Origin: Tiamatella sp964451715
GTDB lineage: Archaea > Thermoproteota > Thermoprotei_A > Sulfolobales > Acidilobaceae
NCBI GenBank assembly: GCA_964451715.1
Contig: CAYVIZ010000017.1
Span: forward strand, 1-22,402
DNA: 22,402 nt
Direction of reading: 5' to 3'
A model generated the notes under the pieces. It was given only the letters and a program-made list of their open reading frames with translations, had not been told where the DNA came from and did no database searches. The translations under genes were made by a program, and so were the position numbers. Below are positions 1-6,264 of the stretch, one piece after another (position 1 is the first letter of the stretch; each line of letters starts with the position of its first letter).

Positions 1-4
1 TAGT

Positions 5-21
5 GTTAAATTTAAATATTA
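5..21 (+). promoter_or_regulatory. TATA-box promoter of glutamine synthetase
   Basis: An AT-only stretch (TTAAATTTAAATATTA) stands at the window start, about 55-70 bases before the ATG at 77. It fits an archaeal TATA element with a transcription start near 40-45. The leader would then carry the GGGTGATT ribosome binding site seen at 68-75. No operator could be identified. Confidence 0.5.
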
Positions 22-76
22 GAGAGGTATAGTTTTCTGCTTTTCCAGTTAATATTATGGCCCCCCGGGTGATTGT

Positions 77-1426
77 ATGCCTGAGAAAATGGTTTATCTA
101 CAGTTCACCGATCTTCTGGGATATTTTAGACAAGTAGTAGTCTCCGAGTCGATGCTTAAGGAGGACGTGTTCGAAGTAGGTATAAGCAAGCTAGACGGCA
201 GCTCGGTATACGGGTTTAAACCCATAGAAGACAGCGACCTCGTTCTTGTCCCCATCAAGGATTCAGAGGCCGTTATACCGTGGGCATCAATCCCCACTAT
301 AAGGTATATATCAAAAGTATTCGAGCCCGGAGGAAAGAGGCTCCCCACAGACCCCCGATTCATAGCCGAGAGGCTGGAGGAGTCACTCGCCTCTCAGGGA
401 CTCAAAGTGTTTGCTGGCAGCGAGATAGAGTTCTTCATAGTATCAAGCGTATACCTAGATTTGAGGGAGAACAGTCTATCAGTAGAAATAGAGTCGCCCG
501 AGTCTATGGAGACACCCGAGACTGGAATACCATTGAAGGGAGGCTACTATCTACCGGAGCCCCAGGACACTGTTGTCAGCGTCAGGAACGAGATATTGGA
601 GACGTTGAACTCTATGGGCGTATCTTCTAGTGTGCACCACCACGAGGTGGCCAGTTATGGTCAGAGCGAGATAAACATAAAGCACTACGAGCCGGCCAGA
701 GAAGGAGACGCCATAGTAACCGCGAAATACGTGATAAGGAACATAGCCGTCCAGAACGACATGGCCGCCATACTGATGCCCAAGGTGTTCTACAACGACA
801 ACGGTAGCGGTATGCACCTGCACATGAGCCTCTGGTCGAGCGATGGAAACCTGTTCTACGATGAAAGCGACGAGAAGGGAATAAGTGAAACAGCCAGATA
901 CTTTATAGGCGGAGTCATAGAGCACCTAGACGCAGTCTCCGCGTTCACCAATCCTACTGTGAACAGTTACAGGAGGCTCGTAGCGGGCTATGAAGCCCCC
1001 GTCTACGGCGTCTGGGGTGTGAGTAACAGGAGTGCCATGATTAGGATACCGCAGCCACCACGCAAATCTGAGAAAGCGTTTAGACTAGAGTTCCGCCAGC
1101 CCGATCCTACCGCCAACCCGTACTTGGCTATACCGGCCATAGTAATGGCTGGGCTAGACGGTGTAAAGAGGAAGATAGACCCCGGAGACCCGTTGAAGGA
1201 GAACGCCTATAGTCTAAGCGAAGCGGAAATGAAGAAGCGTGGTATAAAAACGATGCCTTCAAGTCTCTCCGAGGCCTTAGACGGGTTGGAGAGCGACAAC
1301 GAGTTCTTGAAGCCTGTATTCACCGGAGAAGCCATAGAGGCCTACCTAGAATTGAAGCGTGCAGAGTTCCGTGACCTACAGAAGTACCCCAGCCCCGCTG
1401 AGTTCGCCAAATACTTCAACCTCTAA
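77..1426 (+). CDS. glnA: Glutamine synthetase, type I (non-adenylylated archaeal form)
   Basis: The product makes glutamine from glutamate, ammonia and ATP in the cytosol and is the main ammonia-assimilation enzyme. At 449 residues it has the usual length of type I alpha enzymes. Visible family motifs are DGSSVYGF (40-47) in the N-terminal beta-grasp domain, the metal-binding segment AGSEIEFF (113-120), HHHEVASYGQSEIN (187-200), NGSGMHLHMSLW (242-253), NSYRRLVAGYEAPVYG (296-311), NRSAMIRIP (317-325) and FRQPDPTANPYLA (339-351). The adenylylation-site tyrosine context of enterobacterial enzymes is not visible, so control is probably transcriptional or by feedback. The ATG at 77 follows GGGTGATT closely; an in-frame ATG at 89 is the alternative. 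A fermenter-type 'GlnA-like' paralogue acting on another amine cannot be excluded, but the motif set is complete. Confidence 0.95.
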   Translation: MPEKMVYLQFTDLLGYFRQVVVSESMLKEDVFEVGISKLDGSSVYGFKPIEDSDLVLVPIKDSEAVIPWASIPTIRYISKVFEPGGKRLPTDPRFIAERLEESLASQGLKVFAGSEIEFFIVSSVYLDLRENSLSVEIESPESMETPETGIPLKGGYYLPEPQDTVVSVRNEILETLNSMGVSSSVHHHEVASYGQSEINIKHYEPAREGDAIVTAKYVIRNIAVQNDMAAILMPKVFYNDNGSGMHLHMSLWSSDGNLFYDESDEKGISETARYFIGGVIEHLDAVSAFTNPTVNSYRRLVAGYEAPVYGVWGVSNRSAMIRIPQPPRKSEKAFRLEFRQPDPTANPYLAIPAIVMAGLDGVKRKIDPGDPLKENAYSLSEAEMKKRGIKTMPSSLSEALDGLESDNEFLKPVFTGEAIEAYLELKRAEFRDLQKYPSPAEFAKYFNL

Positions 1427-1744
1427 TCACCCACTACCCCCCACGACTCCTAGGAAATCTCTTATAATCTTCCTCCGGACAAGATCCTCGTAAGTCCTCC
1501 ATATCCTCTTCACAGTCACATACGAGGTGTCAAAACCCTCTCGTGACAGCATATCTAATACTTTCTCAGGGAACTCATCTGGATTACCAGTGAAGGAGGT
1601 TGTCGAAGCCTTAACAGCCTCTGCCAGGTCTTTCCTCGTGGGATAAAGACTCTTCCTCTTACTACGCTTCCTTATCTTTACCTGGTTTATTACATCTTCT
1701 ATTTCTATAACATCTCTTGGAGCCTCATAGTATTCTTCGCTCAT
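1427..1744 (-). CDS. Conserved-looking hypothetical basic protein, 105 aa
   Basis: I do not recognise this family. The protein has an acidic N-terminus (MSEEYYEAP), a very basic patch (KIRKRSKRK, about 23-31) and a predicted helical C-terminal half with TSYVTVKRIWRTYEDLVRRK, which could be a helix-turn-helix-like or other nucleic-acid binding domain. Charge and size suggest a DNA- or RNA-associated protein, but that is inference. It is convergent with glnA and its TGA occupies 1427-1429, directly after the glnA TAA at 1424-1426. No clear ribosome binding site precedes the ATG at 1744, so the message may be leaderless. The reading frame is well kept and has host-like codon use, which supports a real gene. 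Confidence 0.6.
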   Translation of the reverse strand: MSEEYYEAPRDVIEIEDVINQVKIRKRSKRKSLYPTRKDLAEAVKASTTSFTGNPDEFPEKVLDMLSREGFDTSYVTVKRIWRTYEDLVRRKIIRDFLGVVGGSG

Positions 1745-1813
1745 TGTTAGTCTACCCGAATCATACTGTAGTCTATGATATTATTGCCGTGTACAGGTTT
1801 AATATTACAATAT

Positions 1814-1894
1814 AGGGGCTATGTGGAGGCCCCTACCAGAGCCGAGTCCGGGGTATTCCCGGGCTGTGATGAGGTGGTCCTCCCCGAAGCCCCT
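1814..1894 (+). ncRNA. Candidate structured small RNA (81-nt near-perfect hairpin)
   Basis: Four stems nest in order: AGGGGCT (1814-1820) with AGCCCCT (1888-1894); GGAGG (1825-1829) with CCTCC (1879-1883); CTACC (1833-1837) with GGTGG (1873-1877); AGTCCGGG (1845-1852) with CCCGGGCT (1858-1865), closed by a GTATT loop. Between the last two stems is a symmetric 7/7 internal loop, AGAGCCG opposite GTGATGA. The second strand matches the box C consensus RTGATGA and could be part of a kink-turn-like element. The nearest coding gene downstream has its own TATA box at about 1908-1917 right before its start codon, so this hairpin is not in that gene's leader. A TATA-like stretch lies near 1774-1786 or 1797-1806. 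It matches no family I know: there is no cobalamin box, no box D CTGA and no clear ACA box. The strand is a guess based on the GTGATGA loop. Confidence 0.45.
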
Positions 1895-1907
1895 CTTTAT
1901 CAGATAA

Positions 1908-1917
1908 GTTTTAATAC
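1908..1917 (+). promoter_or_regulatory. TATA box of the btuFCD-like operon, probably giving a leaderless mRNA
   Basis: GTTTTAATAC lies 25-34 bases before the ATG at 1942. This is the normal archaeal distance from TATA box to transcription start, so the transcript should begin at or within a few bases of the start codon. No ribosome binding site is visible in front of 1936 or 1942, which agrees with a leaderless message. Confidence 0.55.
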
Positions 1918-1941
1918 TGTAAACTACCATGGCTGTTGGAT

Positions 1942-3294
1942 ATGGTGTCCAACAACATGGTCAGGTCTAATGCGATAACCCTCGGAACACTCGCAGTAGT
2001 CATAGTCATAGTAATAGCCCAGCTCGCCTTTGTAACCAGCAAGCTCGGGAGCATAGAGAACTCGCTGAACGAGCAGTCTAAAAGGATAGACCAGGTGAAC
2101 GCCAACGTGGAAAACGTTGGAGGCAAGGTTAAGGCCATAGAGGAGAAAACAGGAGAACTCAACACTACTCTACAGGAGAAACTCTCCAATATCGAGGCAA
2201 GTATAAACTCTCTCAGAGAATCCAACAAGCTGTTGTCCACCAGGCTAAATGACACGAGTAAAGAGCTGGAGAGTATAAAGGAGACCGTTGAGAACCTCGC
2301 GTCTACAGTAGAGACACTCACAGGGTACCCTAGGAGCGTAACGGATTTCTCGGGTGAAGCCGTGGTAATACCATATGAGCCTAAGAGGGTTGTAAGCCTG
2401 GCTCCAAGCGTGACCGAGATAATATTCGCTCTAGGAGCAGAGGATAAACTCGTAGGAGTAGACGACTACAGCAACTATCCGCCGCAGCTAAACGACATGG
2501 TTAGCAAGGGCCTTATAGAGAGGGTAGGAGGATTCACAACGCCTAACTACGAGGAGATACTGAAGCTGAACCCCGACGTGGTTTTCACAGTATCAGGGGT
2601 ACAGGAGCCTGTAGCCCATAAGCTTAGGAGCCTCGGAGTGAGGGTAGTGGTGCTGGGATCCTCTAATATGAACGACGTCGTCTCCTCGGTTATACTGGTA
2701 GGTAAGGTTCTAGGCGTTGATACAGACGCGCTGAAGGTGGCCGAGGAGATTACGGGCACCCTCCAGTCACTGGCGAGGGTTTCCTCCCAGTTCAACACCA
2801 CGCCACGTGTAGCCATAATAGTGTGGAATAACCCCATCTTCGTGGCAGGGGCATCAAGCTATCTGAGCAGCCTGATAGAACTAGCAGGGGGGATCAACGC
2901 GTTCGTCAACTATACTAAAAGCTATCCCATGATAGGGCCGGAGGATCTTGCAACAGTTAACCCTGACGTTATACTCTTCACCGAGGGAAGCGGCGTCTCC
3001 AACTACACCGACGCGGTGTCCTGGCTCAGGTCCCTGCCCGGATGCTCCGGCCTGAAAGCTCTGAGCACAGGGGAGATATACGTCCTCCACGGAGATTACA
3101 GCGACACGTTTGTAAGACCGGGAGTGAGAACACCTGCAGCCGGACTAGTGCTCCTCGCCATACTTCACGGCCAGGAAATAGGGATCAATGTTCCCCACGA
3201 TATAACCCCGGAGACTCTTCCCTTCAGCCAACTAGTAAGCGTTGTATCGGAGAATTACAATGTAACCATAACCTTCCCACTCCCGCCCGTCTAG
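1942..3294 (+). CDS. btuF: Membrane-anchored, coiled-coil cobalamin-type (BtuF-like) binding protein
   Basis: This is the substrate-binding protein of an ABC importer for cobalamin, or a related corrinoid or iron chelate, acting outside the membrane. Counting from the in-frame TTG at 1936, residues 13-34 form one hydrophobic membrane segment. Residues 36-130 are a charged heptad-like coiled coil (KLGSIENSLNEQSKRIDQV and onward). The class III periplasmic-binding domain starts near 134. RVVSLAPSVTEIIFALGAE followed by KLVGVDDYSNYPP is the classical BtuF N-terminal motif. DLATVNPDVILFTEG and GEIYVLHGDY belong to the second lobe. The permease and ATPase genes follow at once. The start could be TTG 1936 or ATG 1942; the TATA-box distance favours a leaderless ATG. 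The stalk of about 95 residues between anchor and ligand domain is unusual: BtuF proteins are normally free, lipid-anchored or on a short linker. Confidence 0.88.
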   Translation: MVSNNMVRSNAITLGTLAVVIVIVIAQLAFVTSKLGSIENSLNEQSKRIDQVNANVENVGGKVKAIEEKTGELNTTLQEKLSNIEASINSLRESNKLLSTRLNDTSKELESIKETVENLASTVETLTGYPRSVTDFSGEAVVIPYEPKRVVSLAPSVTEIIFALGAEDKLVGVDDYSNYPPQLNDMVSKGLIERVGGFTTPNYEEILKLNPDVVFTVSGVQEPVAHKLRSLGVRVVVLGSSNMNDVVSSVILVGKVLGVDTDALKVAEEITGTLQSLARVSSQFNTTPRVAIIVWNNPIFVAGASSYLSSLIELAGGINAFVNYTKSYPMIGPEDLATVNPDVILFTEGSGVSNYTDAVSWLRSLPGCSGLKALSTGEIYVLHGDYSDTFVRPGVRTPAAGLVLLAILHGQEIGINVPHDITPETLPFSQLVSVVSENYNVTITFPLPPV

Positions 3295-3307
3295 TGGTAG
3301 ATCCTAG

Positions 3308-4327
3308 ATGAAAGCCGATGCTACTGCATCACTGGAGAGACATAAGAAAAGGTTCATATACACCATCCTCTTCTTTTCAACGGCGTCGATAGCCGCATTC
3401 CTACTAGAAGTAATAATAGGGCCAGGGAGGCTTGGAGTCTCCGAGGCGCTACACGCGTTTTTCCACAGAGAGGGGACTGCATACAATATAGTATGGAACA
3501 TAAGAATCCCACGGGCAACTGCGGCAGTAGAGACCGGGGTTATTCTAGGCCTCTCAGGGCTTATTCTTCAAGTAGCATTGAAAAACCCGCTTGCCGAGCC
3601 CTACCTCCTAGGCGTATCGGGCGGGGCAAGCCTGGGTGTAATGGCGTCCCTAGCATTGTTTCCTAGCCTGGGTTATTTATGGATGAACATAGCAGGCTTT
3701 ATAGGAGCATTAGTAGCGATAGCCGCGGTCCTAGTTATAGGCGAAATGACGGGCTATAGTGTTTACGCGGTTATACTCGCGGGAGTGGCTATGAGCGCGT
3801 TGACGGCGAGCTTATCTATTATAATCTATCTCACAATGCTCTCCGCCCACAGGTTCAGCATGCTCTGGCTATACGGCACACTAAGCCTTATAGGCTGGCG
3901 CGAGCTACCCGTAATAACTCTAGCCGCAATAGTAGTAGCAGGATACACCTGGCTCCTCCGCGGCCACATAAACATACTCCTCCTAGGAGACGAGCAGGCA
4001 GCCAGTATGGGTGTAGACCCCTCCACCGCTAGGAGGTCCCTAATACTCGTCTCAGCAGCAGCAACCGCGTTACTGACCAGCTACGCGGGGCCAATAGGGT
4101 TCATAGGCCTAATGAGCCCCCATATTTCCAGGCTTCTAGTGGGATCCGAGACTGGTAGAATGGTTGCAGCCACGATACCAGTATCGGTATTCCTTACAAC
4201 GGTCTCTGACCTGATGGCGCGTACCCTAGTACCTCAGGGCGGCGAGGCTCCCTTAGGCGCTATGACCGCGCTGCTTGGTGTCCCCTTCTTCATGTACCTA
4301 GTGACTAGGAGGTATGGAGAGGCTTGA
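3308..4327 (+). CDS. btuC: FecCD/BtuC-family ABC transporter permease
   Basis: This is the membrane permease of the cobalamin/iron-chelate importer, 339 residues and rich in membrane helices (about ten are expected in the family). Family hallmarks are RIPRATAAVETG followed by LSGLILQVALKNPLAEP and LLGVSGGASLG in the N-terminal half, and GPIGFIGLMSPHISRLLVG near the C-terminus, which carries the cytoplasmic coupling helix that docks on the ATPase. The ATG at 3308 follows the btuF stop by 13 bases. The last codons overlap the ATPase start as TTGA (4324-4327), so the two are translationally coupled. The substrate cannot be read from this sequence; cobalamin is inferred from the binding protein, and iron-siderophore or heme uptake remains possible. 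Confidence 0.9.
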   Translation: MKADATASLERHKKRFIYTILFFSTASIAAFLLEVIIGPGRLGVSEALHAFFHREGTAYNIVWNIRIPRATAAVETGVILGLSGLILQVALKNPLAEPYLLGVSGGASLGVMASLALFPSLGYLWMNIAGFIGALVAIAAVLVIGEMTGYSVYAVILAGVAMSALTASLSIIIYLTMLSAHRFSMLWLYGTLSLIGWRELPVITLAAIVVAGYTWLLRGHINILLLGDEQAASMGVDPSTARRSLILVSAAATALLTSYAGPIGFIGLMSPHISRLLVGSETGRMVAATIPVSVFLTTVSDLMARTLVPQGGEAPLGAMTALLGVPFFMYLVTRRYGEA

Positions 4328-5058
4328 AGATAAGGATCTCAAGACTCCATCTCGAGCTGGGTGGTAATATTGTTTTGAGAGACATCAATCTATGCATGCG
4401 TAATAACGGGTTCAACGTCCTCATAGGCCCTAACGGGTCGGGTAAGACGAGCCTCCTAAGGGTTATATCCGGTATATACAAGCCCTCCAGCGGTGAGGTC
4501 TTCATAGAAGTCAAGGGTGATCCTAGAGACGAGATATTCTACTTGCCAAGCGAGCCAGAGGCATTCCCTGGGTTGAAGGTAGTCGACTATCTCCAGATAG
4601 CCCTGGGTCTTAGAGGCCTCTATGGAGCCTCGGATATGAGCGATGTCATGGGTGTTCTAGAGGATTTCGAGGTCTCAAGCCTTCTAGACAGGGACCTATA
4701 TTCCCTGAGTAGTGGTGAGAGGCAGAGGTTATACCTCGCCGCCGCCGCTGCTTCACGTAGAAGCGTGTTATTATTAGATGAGCCTACCAGCCACCTTGAT
4801 ATAAAATGGATATACAAGTCCCTGAACCTCCTAGGTAGACATGCAAAAGACAAGCTGGTGGTCTTCACGACGCACGATATAAACCTCGCATCCCTATATG
4901 CGAGCCACGTAACGGTATTATCTAAGGGTAGTGTTGTAGCTGACGGGGATCCGGGTTCTGTTCTAAGGGAGGATCTCCTATCCCAAGTATACGGTGTGAG
5001 ACTTGTGTCTGGAGAACTGGAGGGTTACAAGTTGTTTATACCTTATAAGGAAGGCTAG
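4324..5058 (+). CDS. btuD: BtuD/FecE-family ABC transporter ATPase with altered Q-loop
   Basis: This is the cytoplasmic ATPase that powers the btuFC importer, 244 residues. Walker A is GPNGSGKTS (35-43), the ABC signature LSSGERQR (128-135), Walker B VLLLDEPTSHLD (148-159) with catalytic Glu153, and the switch histidine is His184 in FTTHDINLAS. The glutamine that normally forms the Q-loop (as in '-LPQ-') is replaced: the segment reads IFYLPSEPEAFPG (71-83), with serine at the expected place. The start is the TTG at 4324 overlapping the permease TGA, with AGGAGGTATGGAGAGG just upstream as ribosome binding sequence. All other catalytic elements are intact, so it is probably active, but coupling to the permease may differ. 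Confidence 0.92.
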   Translation: MKIRISRLHLELGGNIVLRDINLCMRNNGFNVLIGPNGSGKTSLLRVISGIYKPSSGEVFIEVKGDPRDEIFYLPSEPEAFPGLKVVDYLQIALGLRGLYGASDMSDVMGVLEDFEVSSLLDRDLYSLSSGERQRLYLAAAAASRRSVLLLDEPTSHLDIKWIYKSLNLLGRHAKDKLVVFTTHDINLASLYASHVTVLSKGSVVADGDPGSVLREDLLSQVYGVRLVSGELEGYKLFIPYKEG

Positions 5059-5082
5059 ACCCTCTAACCGGACCATGCTTCC

Positions 5083-5994
5083 TCAGGATAGCTGTTCGAC
5101 TGTATTCCTGTGCTGGATCTGCCTAAAGGAGGTCCAGTAGTACTTGTTATCCGCCTCTAACAGGAGGTATCCTCCCCACGAGTCATAGAGTGTATAGACT
5201 CCCCATGGCTCTTTTAGATGAGACGAGGACATCCAAGCGTTTACGTCTGCGGGATGGACGGATAGGTATTCCGGCCTCGTCTTCAGATTCAAGCTTTTCA
5301 CTAGGCTCGCCAGGAGAGGGGCGCGCTTGTCAACGCTTGTTTTAATCAATTCCACGGGATTAACCCTTTTTGTCAACTGCTGTATGTACGGGTTCTGAGC
5401 AAGCTTGATCTCCGTCTCGCGTGCCTCGAGAAGCCCTATGCCCCTAACTATTATAGCCGCCACTATATGCGGTTGCTCGGACACCCTGTCCTCGAGACGC
5501 CAACTCCTAGACACCCCGGTCTTAAACTTCTCCAGGCCCCTGTCCACAATGTATACTCCCATTGGTATGCTCATCTTCTCCTCCACCCTACGACATGCCT
5601 CGAGGGAGTAGTCTCCAGAGGTGCTTACACACCTCTCATATAGGGCTCTGTATGTGCGTGCGTGCTTTATGCAGTAGCCTTGCTTGGTGTCTGCAGTGAC
5701 ACTGCAATACCTCCTCTCTAAGACGTTGTCCCTCCTGTCTAGCGGCCCGTTGTGCCATCTACAGTATAGCCTCTCATCGGGCGATATCCTTATTTTGGAT
5801 CCTGCGGGTATAAGGTAAACGTTCTCCTCACCGGTATCCTGTACTATCAGGCCCTCGAGCATTGTTGAGTATAGGGTCACGTCTAGGAATTCTTTGCTGG
5901 CCTGGTCTAGGAATGCCTCTATACCGGCGGCGGCTCCTACCTTTATGCTCCCCACGTGTTTCAAGGTCTTTTTTACCAGTCTAGCTATAGCCAA
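5083..5994 (-). CDS. DUF2797-like zinc-binding protein
   Basis: A protein of about 303 residues if translation starts at the TTG at 5994. The frame stays open upstream to 6153, but that would run across tRNA-Tyr and has no ribosome binding site. The TTG is preceded by GGAGATGAAAG and by TATA-like sequence at 6034-6047. The middle has Cys/His groups: CRWHNG, then RRYCS, then GYCIKH, a likely zinc site. This is followed by VYIVDRGLEKFKTGVSRSW and EDRVSEQPHIVAA, then LLEARETE. This order resembles the DUF2797 family (Cys/His cluster plus a GIY-YIG-like fold) as I remember it; no alignment was possible. The biochemical role is unknown. It is divergent from tRNA-Tyr and ends 24 bases after btuD, tail to tail. 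Confidence 0.75.
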   Translation of the reverse strand: MAIARLVKKTLKHVGSIKVGAAAGIEAFLDQASKEFLDVTLYSTMLEGLIVQDTGEENVYLIPAGSKIRISPDERLYCRWHNGPLDRRDNVLERRYCSVTADTKQGYCIKHARTYRALYERCVSTSGDYSLEACRRVEEKMSIPMGVYIVDRGLEKFKTGVSRSWRLEDRVSEQPHIVAAIIVRGIGLLEARETEIKLAQNPYIQQLTKRVNPVELIKTSVDKRAPLLASLVKSLNLKTRPEYLSVHPADVNAWMSSSHLKEPWGVYTLYDSWGGYLLLEADNKYYWTSFRQIQHRNTVEQLS

Positions 5995-6033
5995 ACTTTC
6001 ATCTCCATATATAAACCATATATGAGCCGCGGG

Positions 6034-6047
6034 ATATATTTTATAAT
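6034..6047. promoter_or_regulatory. Shared AT-rich TATA element between DUF2797-like gene and tRNA-Tyr
   Basis: ATATTTTATAATCC reads as TATA-like on both strands (minus strand: TTATAAAATAT). It lies about 35-48 bases before the tRNA-Tyr 5' end on the plus strand and about 40-53 bases before the TTG at 5994 on the minus strand. One palindromic element may serve both divergent transcripts. A second TATA-like run at 6004-6015 is too close to 5994 to serve the minus-strand gene with a leader. Confidence 0.4.
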
Positions 6048-6081
6048 CCTCGGAGGCATCTAAATGAGATATACATGGATA

Positions 6082-6190
6082 CCCCCGGTAGCTCAGCGGC
6101 AGAGCGCCCGGCTGTAGTGAGACGGAGGAGGGCTCTGCCCGCCCAGCAGACACCGGGTGGTCGGGGGTTCAACTCCCCCCCGGGGGACCA
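6082..6190 (+). tRNA. tRNA-Tyr (GTA) with a 34-nt intron
   Basis: The acceptor stem is CCCCCGG (6082-6088) with CCGGGGG, then A73 and an encoded CCA (6188-6190). The D stem is GCTC/GAGC. The anticodon stem is CCCGG/CCGGG (3' strand 6153-6157), and the T arm is GGGGG-TTCAACT-CCCCC. After removing 6118-6151 the anticodon loop reads CTGTAGA with anticodon GTA at 6114-6116. The intron sits between positions 37 and 38, the canonical archaeal site cut by the bulge-helix-bulge endonuclease, and is GC-rich and foldable. All stems pair perfectly. Confidence 0.95.
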
Positions 6191-6264
6191 TTATGGAAAC
6201 AATAAAATAATCCCCACCCAAATCCTTCACTCTCTAAGGAACACGTAATGGGAGTGCTCCCACA

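Noticed and set aside
1814..1894. Cobalamin riboswitch in front of the btuFCD-like operon
   Set aside because: No B12-box sequence, and the btuF TATA box lies downstream of the structure, so it would not be part of that mRNA.
1775..1978. 67-aa open frame over the btuF upstream region
   Set aside because: It runs through the hairpin RNA and across the btuF start, has no ribosome binding site and an unprotein-like composition; the hairpin explains its sequence constraint better.
2547..2837. Large antisense frames over btuF, guaA, the acyl-CoA synthetase and others
   Set aside because: They shadow well-supported genes, carry no family motifs and reflect the codon bias of the opposite strand.
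5995..6153. Longer N-terminus for the DUF2797-like protein
   Set aside because: It would be translated from the antisense of tRNA-Tyr, crosses the promoter and lacks a ribosome binding site; TTG 5994 has GGAGAT upstream.
6250..6261. GGGAG-TG-CTCCC inverted repeat before guaA as an operator or terminator
   Set aside because: It is short with a two-base gap, and its left arm serves better as the ribosome binding sequence; no second copy was seen.
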